The notes under the pieces were generated by a model, which saw only the letters and a list, made by a program, of their open reading frames with translations, was not told where the DNA came from and made no database searches. Below, in pieces: positions 46,733 through 57,368 of a DNA stretch of 64,000 nucleotides. Within the stretch, counting starts at the first letter, position 1. Every line of letters starts with the position of its first letter. A program made the position numbers and the translations under genes. This stretch comes from Neospora caninum Liverpool (Eukaryota > Apicomplexa > Conoidasida > Eucoccidiorida > Sarcocystidae). Location of the stretch: NCBI RefSeq assembly GCF_000208865.1, contig NC_018387.1:310001-374000 (forward strand). Reading direction: 5' to 3'.

Positions 46733-47201
46733 TCTTGTAGGTGCATAGATATACATTTGCATAGGTGGATGGGGAAGTACACACATACATATAGATGTAT
46801 AGATCTGTGTATACATGCATGTAGAATGGGTCAACTTTGTTCCAGGAAGAAACGCGACCTGTGGGCGTTCGCCACAACAGGGCTTATGAACTGGTTTCTT
46901 TCGTTCAGCAAAAAGAAATAAAAGTGAAAGAAAAGATATGTCGCGCCTGGCAAGAGTACACATCCTGCTTGCCGCTTCACGTGGCTGAGAAATCAAGACG
47001 AAACGCGAGAGATGAGCCTCCTCGAGGAAAGATTTACTTCCCGCACAGCGCAGACACACACCCGCATGCACATGCAAGAAACTGGCGCCCATCAGCACGC
47101 CTTCGCACTGTAGCGCCAGGTCCCTTAAAGCTCGGAGTTTTCTCTCGCATAAACAAAGGTGACCATTTCCTGTGTCCCACACAAATTTATACTCATACAT
47201 A

Positions 47202-47221
47202 TACATATATATATATATATT
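47202..47221. repeat. (TA)n microsatellite
   Basis: Short TA run in the convergent intergenic region, flanked by CATACATA-type low complexity. Confidence 0.9.
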
Positions 47222-47712
47222 CATACATACAAATGTACAGATAAATATGCTTATATTTATGCACATACATTTATATATACATGCACGTGTGAATGAAGAG
47301 ACTCTGAAGAATAGCTGGCATAGATACGGGCCTTTGTCATTTGGAGGGCGTTGCGTTCTTCCGGATCGGAAAACAAGCGGTTCTTCTTTCGAGGGTTCTG
47401 CGCCGAGGGAGGTTTCCACTAGGAAAAACACCCTGAGAGGAAGAGCGAGCGAGCGAGGACGAGCAGGAGAAAGACCGGAAAGGTATAGAGAACAACCCCG
47501 GAGAAAACCGAAGTGCGAGCTCGTCCCTATCCTGGAAAAAAAGACGAAAGTGTTCGATCCGGGGTGTCACGGAAGGCCGCATTTCACACGACAACGCTCG
47601 GGGGCCTTCTTGTCCGTCCTTGTCTTGTCAAGTTTCCATCAAAACTCTCAAGCAATCTCTTCCTTTTAGGCGTGTGCATCTCTCCTTTCTTTGTCTCTCC
47701 CTCTCTCTTTTG

Positions 47713-50700
47713 TCAGTCGGCGCCTTGTTCCCTGCATGCGCCTTTCTTTTTCTCTCCTGGGATTTCCCGTTCTCGGCCCTCTGACAGATTTCGCTGATCG
47801 CTGCTGTCTTGCAGTGTGTCGTGCTCCCTCGCCCCTTCTGCACAGTCTCCCTGCCTTTCTTCCTCCCTTGCGTCTAGGTCGCCCTGAGCGTTTCTCCTTT
47901 CGTCTTTGTTATTACCTTCCTCTTCGTACACTTCTCTCTTGCCGCTCGTCTCTCTTTCCTCTTCACTTCCGCCGCACTTCCCTTCTTTCCGTATCGTCTG
48001 TCCGTCTTCTCCGTGCGCCTCTTCGCTTCTTCTACTTTCCCTTTCTCCGCCTTCCTCCCTGGCACTCGAGGGTTTGTTTATCCTTGCTTCTTCACTGCCG
48101 TCTCCGTCTCGCTTCCGCTCTCGCGCATGCAGAGAGACGATCGCCTCCGCACTTCCTACAGACGGCGCGGAACTCCCCCCTCGCTCTACCTGCGAAGCTC
48201 CAGACTCGTGTGGAGAACAGACAGAGGAAGGAAAAGAAGGAGATGGAACAGAAGACGGAGAAGAAACAGGGGGAGAAGACGGAGGGTGAGAAGGAAAGGC
48301 AGACTGCGATGGAGACGAGCAGATCGTAGGCGAGAGAGAAGAGTGAGGGAACGGGGCGAGAGGCGAGCAAGGAGAAATCGGAAAGGACGACAGAGAAGAA
48401 GGAGAAGAAGGGAGGAAAGAAGGCGAGCTCGCCAGGAACTGACCAGGCGACAAACAGGCCGCGCACTCACTCCCACGTCTCGAAGAAAGAGACGAAAACG
48501 ACAAACAGGAAGGAGACTGCGGACGGCCGGAGCTGTCGTGCCGTCCGGCGACGGGCGTCCTGAGGGGCGTTCTTGGCGGTGTCTCCGCAGAGGCGTCTTT
48601 GATCTCCTCACACCCTACCAAAGAGAGGCAGGAAGCATCGACTTCACCTTTTCCAGGTGACTCCGCTCTCGCGATTGTCTCCGAAAATGCAGGCGCCACC
48701 AGATCCTTGACGGGGCCGCCTGAAACAGACACCTTTTGTTCTTTTTCTTCTTTCCTCCCTCGCCTCTCCTCTTCTCTGTCTCTCTTCTGCGTTCCTTCTT
48801 CCTCTCCATCGCTGGCCCGATCTCGCCTCGCCTCTCGCTCGCCCTCTCTCTCCGGTTGTGTCGCACAGAAGCGACTGTCTCTCCTCGCTTCTTCTCCGGC
48901 CTCTTCTCGCCTTAACTTTCTCGTCCTCTTCTCTTCCTCTTCGCCTCTGTCATCCTGACCCGCCACCGCGTCCTGGGCTCCGTCCTGCTCAAAACGCTCG
49001 CCTGCCTCAGTCGCGATAAAGGCCGCCTCTTCGCCCTCTTCCACAACTGCTCTGTTTTCCTCTCCCTCTGCCTCCTCTTCTTCTCTTTCTGTCTTCGCGT
49101 TTGTTTCTTCTCTCTCTCCTCTCGTCCACGGACTCGCTTCAGCGCCACACGTCGCCTCACCCCGTCGGCCGTCTTCGCCCGTCTCCGCATGCTCCTTCTC
49201 TTTGTGTCTTGCCGCTTTCTCTGCCTCCTCGCCGGCGCTTTCTCTGCCGCCTCTCTCGTGCAACGTGGCCAGTGCCTGCTCTCGCTCGTCCTCCCCTCCC
49301 TGAAGGATCGGCGCGCCTTCTGCCAGGAACCGCCCTTCTCTTGTCTCCTCCGCCGCCTCTTTACTCCCGTTTCCGTTCAGAGCGTCCCCACCTCGGCCAT
49401 CCGCGAAACCTCCCGCCGAACGCATGCCGTTCTCAAGCTTGTCCTCTCCCGTTTGTTCTCCGTCCGATCCACAGTCGCTCTGGAGTGTCCCAGTTGCCTC
49501 GAGCGTCTCCTCGAGCACGTGCTGCGCTCCCATGCCTCGCCCTCCGTTCTCAGGTTCGCAGTGCGCCCCAGATGCACGCGAGAAGAGACTGGAGGCTCCG
49601 GAGTCCTTCCTTGGCCCTTCCTCTTCTCTGGATCTTTCGGCTTCCTCTTCTGTCGCTGTTCCTCGCGGACTCTCTCCAGATCCGTCTTCTTCCACTCTTT
49701 CTCCCTCTCCTCTCTCTGCCCCTATTTCTTCCTCCCGCACACTTGACCCCTCTTCTGCCCTGTCAGCTTTTTCTCTGGCAGCGTCTTCTTCCTCTTGTTT
49801 ACGTGCGTCTTCTTCCTCTTGTTTACGTGCGTCTTCTTCCTCTTGTTTACGTGCTTCTTCTTCCTCTGGTTTACGTGCGCCTTTTTCCTCTTGTTTAGGT
49901 GCGTCTTCTCCTCTGGGAGTGTTTCCTTCTTTAGGCGCGTCTTCCTCCTCTTCTCTGTGTAGGGCTCCCCCCCCTCCTGGCCTTTCTTCCCCTGCAACGG
50001 CTCTCAGGCGGTCTCCCGCGCTGGTGTTTGCTTCTTGCGCCCGGGCTCCGCCGTCGCTTTGACCTTCGCGCCTTTCCTCGCCTTTTTCGGACACCCTCGC
50101 GAAGCTGCTCGCCTGGAAAGCCACGCACTCCGGAGCGAACCGACCTCGTCTTCCGCTCTGAGTTTCCCTTCTCGCCTCCGGTAAAAGAGCTGTACCGGTA
50201 ACTACCTCGGTACAGACAGCAGAGGAGCAAGAGGAAGAAGGCAACGGCGAGGGGAGAGGCGAGGTGGAGGGACACCGCGAAGAGTTGCGGCTATCCGGAA
50301 CATCGCAGGATCCGCGTCTCTTTTCTTGAGCGCCGCGACGGTTCCACGTTTTCGTTCCTGTCTCCTTCGTCGCCTGTCGTCTTTGTCCGCGCTCCCCTGG
50401 GCCATCTCTCCTCGCCCGCGCGTTCTTTTGGGCGACGGCTTTCTCGCTGCTTGCCTTCGGTGCGCGAAGGTCGACGTCGGGAAGCGCTTCCAAAAGTGCC
50501 AGGAGCTTACCAAGGTTCTTGACCACGTTCTCGTCTCTCTTGGCAGTCGCAGGACCGAGCGTCTCCCACATCGTCTCAGCCGGCGCGTCAAGAGCCCCGT
50601 CAGCCTCGACGTTCTCGCGTTTCTCTCTCAGCACAGTTCTCGTGCCGTCGCCTCTCGCCACCCTCTCTGGACCGAAAGACGATGCAGAGCTGAAAGAAGA

Positions 50701-53700
50701 GCCAGAAGGCGAAAAACAAGCTGAAGGAGTCGGAGACAATGAAGACGAACTGGAAGACGAACAGGAGCGAAGCGGTGGAAGCGCACGGCGATGTCCGCGT
50801 TGAGAAGAAGATACAGAGGGAGTCCTCCCCTCAGCTTTTCTCTCTCGGGGGCTGCGCAGACCGGCTTCTCCGGTCCATGAAGAAGCCCAGGCAAGCAGCG
50901 CGTTCCAGGGCTGGTCCTCAGCTGCTTCAGTTCTTCGCGGTTCTCGCCTTTGTGTGCAGGCTGTCTTCAGGCGGGCTTCTGCCTCGAAGGAAAACCTGTT
51001 CTCCTCTCCACTTCGCGCCGCCTCGCCTGCATCCAGCGCGCGTTCAAGTTTTTCTCCCTTCGCGGCCTGCGCTGCGTCGCCTCGGCCCTCCCTGCCGTCC
51101 TCTGAAAGCGTCTCCGAGAGAGAACGCGACCTCGCGGGGCTGCGCCGCTCGGAACGCGACGTCCACGCCGCACTCGAGGAATTTCGGCTTATCGGAAGAG
51201 TCTCGACTTGCGACTTGGGCGACGCAGAAGACGGGGACTCTTTCGACGAGTCGGAGCGGCGAGAGAAGCAGAGGCGCGAGCGACGAACAGGCGAAGACAC
51301 CGGCTGGTTCGCGGGAAACTTGCGCTGTACGTACACTCCAGACGCAGCGGGTGGTGTCGAACTCGCTGGAGCAGATGCGCATTCCGCGGCCCCCCGAGAA
51401 GGAAGATTTGCAAGGGACGCTGTCGCCTCAGCTTTGAAAGTGGACCCGCGAGTCACCGACGCGTGGTTCAGGAGAGGGGGTGTACAGGCACCTGAGGGCG
51501 CCTCCGTCGTGGTGAGGTCTTCTTCCCGGAAACCATCTGTTTTTTCCCTCGGGTCTCCTCCGAGAGAAGACGTGCGAGAAAGGGGACGCGGAGAAGCCAT
51601 GGATAACGGCGAGCGTCCCGTTCGCTGTTTTGTCTGCTTTTCAGGCAGCACTTCCGGGGTGTACATACACCCGGACAGCGCCGCGTTGACCTGTAGACAC
51701 ACCGGGTCGGCTCGCGTGTGCGGCATCGCAGGCGTCCCCTGTTGCGTCGTGACAGCTTCCTTCGCTCTGTGCTCCTCTGCTTCTCGTCCTCGGTCCTCTT
51801 CTTTTTCGATTTCCAGTTGTCCTTCCTTCGGGTCCACAGCACCCGCCAAGGTTCCAGTCGAAGCGGCTCGCGGGGAGGACCGAGGAGACAAGGCGAGAGG
51901 CGAGCGCGCAAAAGGCGGCTCCGCTTGTCCTGCGAGAAGGCATGCCCGAGCCAGGCGCTCCTGCAGAAGCTCCTCGAGAACGGGGAGGTCTTGGCAGCAT
52001 GCCGTCACTTCCGCTTCGAGTTCAAACAACTCGTCTTCTTCTCCCAGCTGCCGCCCTATGAAGGAACTTGGAGTCTCGCCTTCCCGTTTTCTTCTGCTCT
52101 CGCTTTCGGCTGTCTTCTCTCCCGCCGTTTCTGCAAGCGCACGCAAGGCTCGTTTTTCCAGGTCTCCCGCGGTGTCCCGCGGCCGGCGATGAGCCGCGCC
52201 GCGTGCGTCTTTGCGCGCAGGGAGACACGAAGACAGCATTTCCGGCTCTCGTGCCAGAAAGGTGGATGGGGAAGAAAGAGCGGAGACTCCAGCTGAATGC
52301 GGAGGGGCCGTAGAGCAAGGCGAAGGCAAGGCGTGTGTTGGAGACGGTCGAAAGCGAAGAGACGTCCTGTCCAGAACTTTCTCAATCTCCAAAGAGAGGT
52401 GCGAGAGCCACTGAAGACGCGCACAGCAATAAAAACCACGAAAACACGCGAATCAACACCCCTGCAGAGTCGCAAGTTGTGGAGGATCGATACGGTTACA
52501 AACATATGAATACGTAAGTATGTTTATTTGTATATTTGGGAATAGGGAGATTGGTGGACACAAGAGAGAGGGGCGCGACGCGGGAAAGATGCGGGAATGT
52601 TCTCTAGCGTTCGGGAAGCAGCCACAAGAACGGAGACGGCGCTGCGGGAGTGTCTGTTTTCCGTGGGCCACAAAGAAGGTTTAGGGTTGGCGGACAGTTC
52701 GAATTGCCGATTGAAAGGGAATATTTGCTTCTCTTGCAGACTTGCAGGACGTGCAGTCGCAAGGCCCTTGGAGGACAGGCCACGAAGGTCCGTGGTTGAC
52801 CGCTCCTGGGACAGAAGGGGGTATGGGCGCAGGTGTACGTACACCTCGCCGCGCGAGCTTCTTGAGCGACTCGCAAAAGGCAGGCAGATGGGAGCGTGTG
52901 AGGAATGTCGCCTCACCTGTTGTTTCCTGAGGATCGAGGCTTCGAACTTGCGCAGCTCTTCTCGCTTCTCCGCCGTTTCCTTCCGCAACGCAACCGCCTT
53001 CTCGGCGCGAGAAGCGTCGGCGGCCGTCCTGCACGAACAAGCAGGGAGCAGAACAAGGAGAAAGAAAATGGGTGTCGCGGATACCCAAAGTCGAAAAAAG
53101 TGGAAGAACAGCAAGTGCGGAAGCCGCGGAGAAAAGAAGAGTGATGAAAAGAGAGACAAGAGAAGCGCGAAGAAGAGAGAAGACGAGTGGCAAGAACGAG
53201 CGATACACCTACCGTTCGTTATCTTCTGGGCCGTGTCCTTCTCTGTCGCGCGTCGTGCGTTTCATCGCCTCGTGAAGACGCAAGTCCTCCTGCACTCCCC
53301 AGAGCCTCTCTTTAACTTTTTCCAGCTCCTCCTCCTCCGCCTCGATTCGCCTTTGCTCTTCGTTCAGATCTTCACTCGCCAGGTCGAAATTTTCTGCCTC
53401 AGCTTGTGCCTCTAGTTTGCGCTTTAGCCGCGCGACTTCCGCGAGGAGCAGGGACTTCTTCTTTTCCACAGCGTCGAGGGCTTTTCGCTTCTCTGCCACG
53501 TTTCTCTCCAGCACCTCCCGCTCTGCCTCCTGCTGCGCCTTCGCCTCGCGCAGCGCCGGGAGCGCAGAGACAGGACGGTCTGCCTGCAGCGCCTGCACAG
53601 AGGGGAGGGGCGGCGCAGGAAGAATCGAGGTTGTTTGGTCAATCGACATGCAGCCGCTCCTCGGCTTTGCGTAGGCAGCCAGGGACAGGAGCGCCGCCCG

Positions 53701-55174
53701 AAGAAACCGACGACGAAACGCGGAGACGAAGCGGAAGCCGCTCGCGAAATCCCAGAAACGAAGAGAAAGACAGAGAACAGCAGAGGAAGAGAGAGAGGGA
53801 GAGACAAGGGCCAGACCGGGAAAGATAGAGACGAAGAGTGAAATGAAGACACCGACAGGAACAGAAAGAGACAGCGGGAGAGAGGAAGAGAGAGCAAGGA
53901 AGAAACAGAGACTGAGGAAGAGGCGGGGAGGGGAAAAACAAACTCGCGAGAAAGAAAGGAACAGTGAAGAACGGGACGTTTGAACATTTGTTTCGTTGCA
54001 CAGAAACGGCCAAAGGGAACCAGGCAAGAAAAAAGTTATTTCCCTCTGGCCTACCCATGTGCATACGAGAAAACAGCTGCACTGTCGCGCACACTTTTCC
54101 ATATATATATATATATATATATATATGCATGCGAAGGTGGAGACGCTGAGTTACAAGTATATTTTCATCGAAGAACAGAAAAAGCCTCGTGCACGACATG
54201 CCCGCTTTCATGGACAGAGATGCGCATATTTTTATATCAATTACATATATACATATATTTGTATATGTATGTGTATATGTATGTCTTTGCAAGAGCCGAG
54301 ACGTAAACGCGTTAGCAGCACAGGTTGTTGCTTTCGAGGCTAGATTTACCTGGATTTTTTGGAGAGTTTGCGCAATTCGCATCCACGACTGGCGTCGGTC
54401 TGCGCGTGCGAGGAGCTGCAACGTTCGCCGCTCGAGGCTCCTCAGTTTCCGCTGTCGACGCTGCTGCAGCGAATGGAGACGCTTCGCGTGCTTCCACAGC
54501 CCACGCTGCGTAAGCGGACAACGGCACAGAACGCACGCGGCAGAGACAGAAGAGGCAGGAGAGAAAGAAGGAGAGACAGGAGACAGAGAAGACGCAGGAG
54601 GAGAGGACGGACAGCGGGGCGGGGAGAGACAGGACGAATCGCCGTGGGCGAATGAGGGGCTGTTTGCAGAAGGTGCCTGCAGATCGGAGGGAGGGGAGGC
54701 GGAAGCGAGCGAAGAACGGGACAGGGCGCGTGTGGCATGGCGGTTTGTCTCAGGCGACTCTGCGGTTGTCTGTGGTCCGCAAAAGGGGAAGTGGGCGGAG
54801 GAAGACGTCGAGGAAAGACGAGAACTCGTTGGCGGCCGCGAGGAAGAAGCTGAAACGTGAGAGGCACCAGAGAGGGAGGGGAGGCGAGTCGAGGAGACAG
54901 GCCGGAGAAGCGTCGTCGGTTTCCTCGACGCGGGAAGAAAAGCAGCCGAAGCAGGCGGAGAAGAGGGCGAGCGGGCGTTCTGGGCCAGAGACGGGCACGG
55001 GAGAGACGAGGGGAGGCGTGAACCGGAGGGAAGACGCGTGGGCCAGGCAACGAGTGAAGAAGGAAACGGAGGAAACTTCACGTTCAGAGCTGCTGCGAAG
55101 TTTCCAGCGCGGCGAGCCTCCTGTCGCGTCTCGGCACGGCGGCTGAGCGGCCTAGCCGCCCGCGGTTCCTGCAT
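47713..55174 (-). CDS. C2H2 zinc-finger, coiled-coil, glutamate-rich protein (2004 residues)
   Basis: Four exons: 55174-54350, 53592-53213, 53028-52917 and 52410-47713. Consensus splice sites and phases (0, 2, 0) fit exactly, giving 2004 residues. Exon 1 is Ser/Pro-rich and ends in a single C2H2 finger: C214xxC217, H229 and H234 (CVLCRCPLTQRGLWKHAKRLH), followed at once by a basic helix. Exons 2 and 3 are an almost continuous coiled coil (REVLERNVAEKRKALDAVEKK; EKAVALRKETAEKREELRKF). Exon 4 begins WLSHLSLEIEKVL and is a long disordered region with Glu/Arg/Gly-rich blocks and tandem RKQEEEDA repeats. A single finger followed by coiled coil recalls DZIP1-type centrosome/cilium proteins, but I cannot align enough to claim it. 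It is transcribed divergently from the ASH2-type gene across a 1.6-kb gap. The gene itself is certain; its function is unknown. Confidence 0.82.
49783..49920 (-). repeat. 24-bp coding tandem repeat, about six copies
   Basis: A 24-bp unit (TCTTCTTCCTCTTGTTTACG then TGCG on the plus strand) repeats with few changes. On the coding strand each unit encodes RKQEEEDA. The last copies diverge (KPEEEE, KQEEKG). The array sits in the glutamate-rich region of the zinc-finger/coiled-coil gene. Confidence 0.9.
51659..51670. repeat. Dispersed palindrome, coding copy GTGTACATACAC
   Basis: Inside exon 4 of the zinc-finger/coiled-coil gene, where the minus strand reads SGCMYTPEV. A second coding copy at 51326-51336 reads SGVYVQ. 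Confidence 0.75.
52831..52846. repeat. Dispersed palindrome, 16-bp perfect copy
   Basis: AGGTGTACGTACACCT is a perfect 16-bp inverted repeat with no spacer. It lies in the intron between exons 3 and 4 of the zinc-finger/coiled-coil gene, about 70 bp downstream (on the minus strand) of the exon 3 donor. Confidence 0.85.
54101..54126. repeat. (AT)13 microsatellite
   Basis: Perfect AT run in intron 1 of the zinc-finger/coiled-coil gene. Confidence 0.95.
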
Positions 55175-56751
55175 CTTCTCTCAGGGAAAAGGCCAGGGTG
55201 AGAAGGAGACAGTGGCGGAGAGACGAAAGAGACAAGATAGGAGAGAGCGAAGAGGGAAGACAAGGCAAGAGACGAAAGACAGTAGAGAGACAAGAGAGAA
55301 GACAAGACAAGAGAGATAAGGTAGGAGAGATAGACGCGAGGAGAGATCTAAAAGAGAGGTTGAGGGTGGGGACAGATGGCGAGACTAGACAGGAGGCAAC
55401 GCAGGAGGGAAGCGAGACAATTGGCGGAAGGAAAGGAAGGAAAGACGGGGAGAGCGGACTGCCCCTAATGACAGCAAGCGAGAGGGTAGCCAGCGAACAA
55501 GAGGCCTTCCCTTGGTGCGCTCCTGAGCGTTGAGAGAAAAGTTGAGGAAAAGCGAAGAAATGACGCAATCGATGCAAGATGGAAGGTCATATGCGATCAA
55601 AACGAAGGGTTTTCCGAAAAGGCCGAGAGAATCAACAAAGCGCGACACGCGTGAATCTCTCTCGCATCTCGTGGTTTCCAGAGCCTCAAACCTCCCAGGC
55701 AGCTGTCCCTGTGTGGCGCCTCTCTAGGCCTTGGGAAACGCCCGCATTTTTCGTTCCAGCTCGGACAAAGTGTCTTCCTCCTCTCTATGGTAAAGACGAG
55801 AGAGAAAGGCGGAGCTTCTTCCTGTTCTCCGCCTGGCTGTCTCAGAGACTCTCACGGTGAGCTGCGACCGTCCTCTCGTCTCACGAGACACTCCAGGGGG
55901 GAGGGAAAATCGCCAGCGGTTCGGCGGTCACCTTTTCTGCCTTTTCTCGCGGGTGCATGCGATCGGGCGCTGGAGAAGCTTTTTCTCACCTTCTCGCTTC
56001 AGGTATCGGTTTCGTCCCATTCGAGAGCCCGCCGTCTCCACCTTCTCTTCGCGTTCTCTCCCGGGATGTGTCCTTGTCGCGCTTAAAACGCGCTGTGCCA
56101 GTCACAGGAGATAAAAAAGGAACAGCGACAAGGCTGCGGTCCTTCCTCTCAAGGCCTCTTCTACAGGCTCTGTGCCGTCTTCTCTCTCTTTTTCTCTCTT
56201 CTCTCTTCTTCTGTCTACTCTTCCCGCTTCTCTCTTCATCTCCCTTCTCATCTCCCTTCTTCCTCCATCGGTCAGTTCTTTCTTTCCCGAGTTGTCTGAC
56301 GGATCTCTGCCGTGCTCTGGTCTCTTCGCTCTCGACCTTTTCCGCCACTCCGCAGCATCCGCGGGTCCTTTTTGCCTCTTTTTTTCCTCTTCGCTGCTAG
56401 CAGGGGACTCTTCTGCTTTCTTCCTCTCCCCGCGGTAACCCGTTGTTCTCCGTTTTCACTCTCTCTTTCGTGGCGAGAGTCGCCTCCAGCCCGTCTCCGT
56501 CTCTACTCCCTTGCTACTCCTCTCCCTTGCTACTCCTCTCCCTTGCTACTCCTCTCCCTTGCTACTCCTCTCCCTTGCTACTCCTCTCCCTTGCTACTCC
56601 TCTCCCTTGCTACTCCCTCTCTCTATACTCTCTCTCTCTGCGCGTATTCCATTCTCGAGTTTAAAAAATGAAGTGAAAGTCTCTCTTTTCAGATGAATAC
56701 TTTCTCTCCTCTTCTTACACAATCCTGTTTCTGAGCTCGCCTCTTTTCACC
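55175..56751. promoter_or_regulatory. Divergent promoter region of the zinc-finger and ASH2-type genes
   Basis: Only 1.6 kb separates two divergent starts, so both promoters must lie here or overlap. The plus strand is almost pure purine (GA-rich) from about 55189 to 55480 and mostly pyrimidine from about 56110 to 56640. Two AGAGACG words (55219-55225 and 55268-55274) match the WGAGACG element reported for Toxoplasma promoters. No TATA-like element is evident near either start, as expected for this group. Promoter function is inferred from position. Confidence 0.55.
56508..56620 (+). repeat. 16-bp tandem repeat, seven copies
   Basis: CCCTTGCTACTCCTCT is repeated from 56508 with exact 16-bp spacing; the seventh copy is degenerate at its end. 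It lies about 130 bp before the ASH2-type start codon, so it is probably in the leader or core promoter. Confidence 0.92.
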
Positions 56752-57335
56752 ATGCGGGAACACACTGTCCGTCCCCAGCAAGTACTCTTCTCCCCTAATC
56801 CGTCTTCCTCTCATCCCTCGGCCTCGACCTATCCCTCACCGCCCTACCCTTCATACCCCCCTTCCTATCCTTCTCTCTCTCCTCCGTCTTTTTATCCTTC
56901 CGCCTCTCCTCCGTCTGCTTACCCTGCTCTCTCTCCTCCGTCTGCTTACCCATCTCTCTCTCCTACGTCTGCTTATCCTTCTCTCTCTCCTCCGTCTTCT
57001 TATCCGCTCGCATCTCCCTCGGATGCTCTTGCGTCTTCTCACGCTACGGCTTCGCGGTTTCCCCCCCTCGCCTTCTCTTCCGCCTCGCCCCTCGCAGTGT
57101 CTCCGCATGCAGTTACCCCTCCCCCCGCTGGGCTCCTGCCTGAGCCTCTGAGGCGCGCCAAGGCCGAGGAGGCGTCTCTGTCCGCGAACCGCCGGGGCGT
57201 CGCGGGCCTTCTCGAGGAGACAAAAACGCGCCCTGCCTCGCCACGACACCATCGCGGCAGGAAGGCAAACCCCCCCCCCGTCTTTCCCTTCTCAGCGAGC
57301 AAACCTGCAGTCAAACGGGGCCGTGTCGACGAAGA

Positions 57336-57368
<33 letters not shown>

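Larger units (their letters stand above)
46218..47712. other. Convergent intergenic region, TA-rich
   Basis: Lies between the 3' ends of the SDHAF2-like gene (plus) and the zinc-finger/coiled-coil gene (minus). It has long TA/TG-rich low-complexity stretches (about 46240-46440 and 46700-46830) and two microsatellites. Short frames here are translations of these repeats. No gene is supported. Confidence 0.6.
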
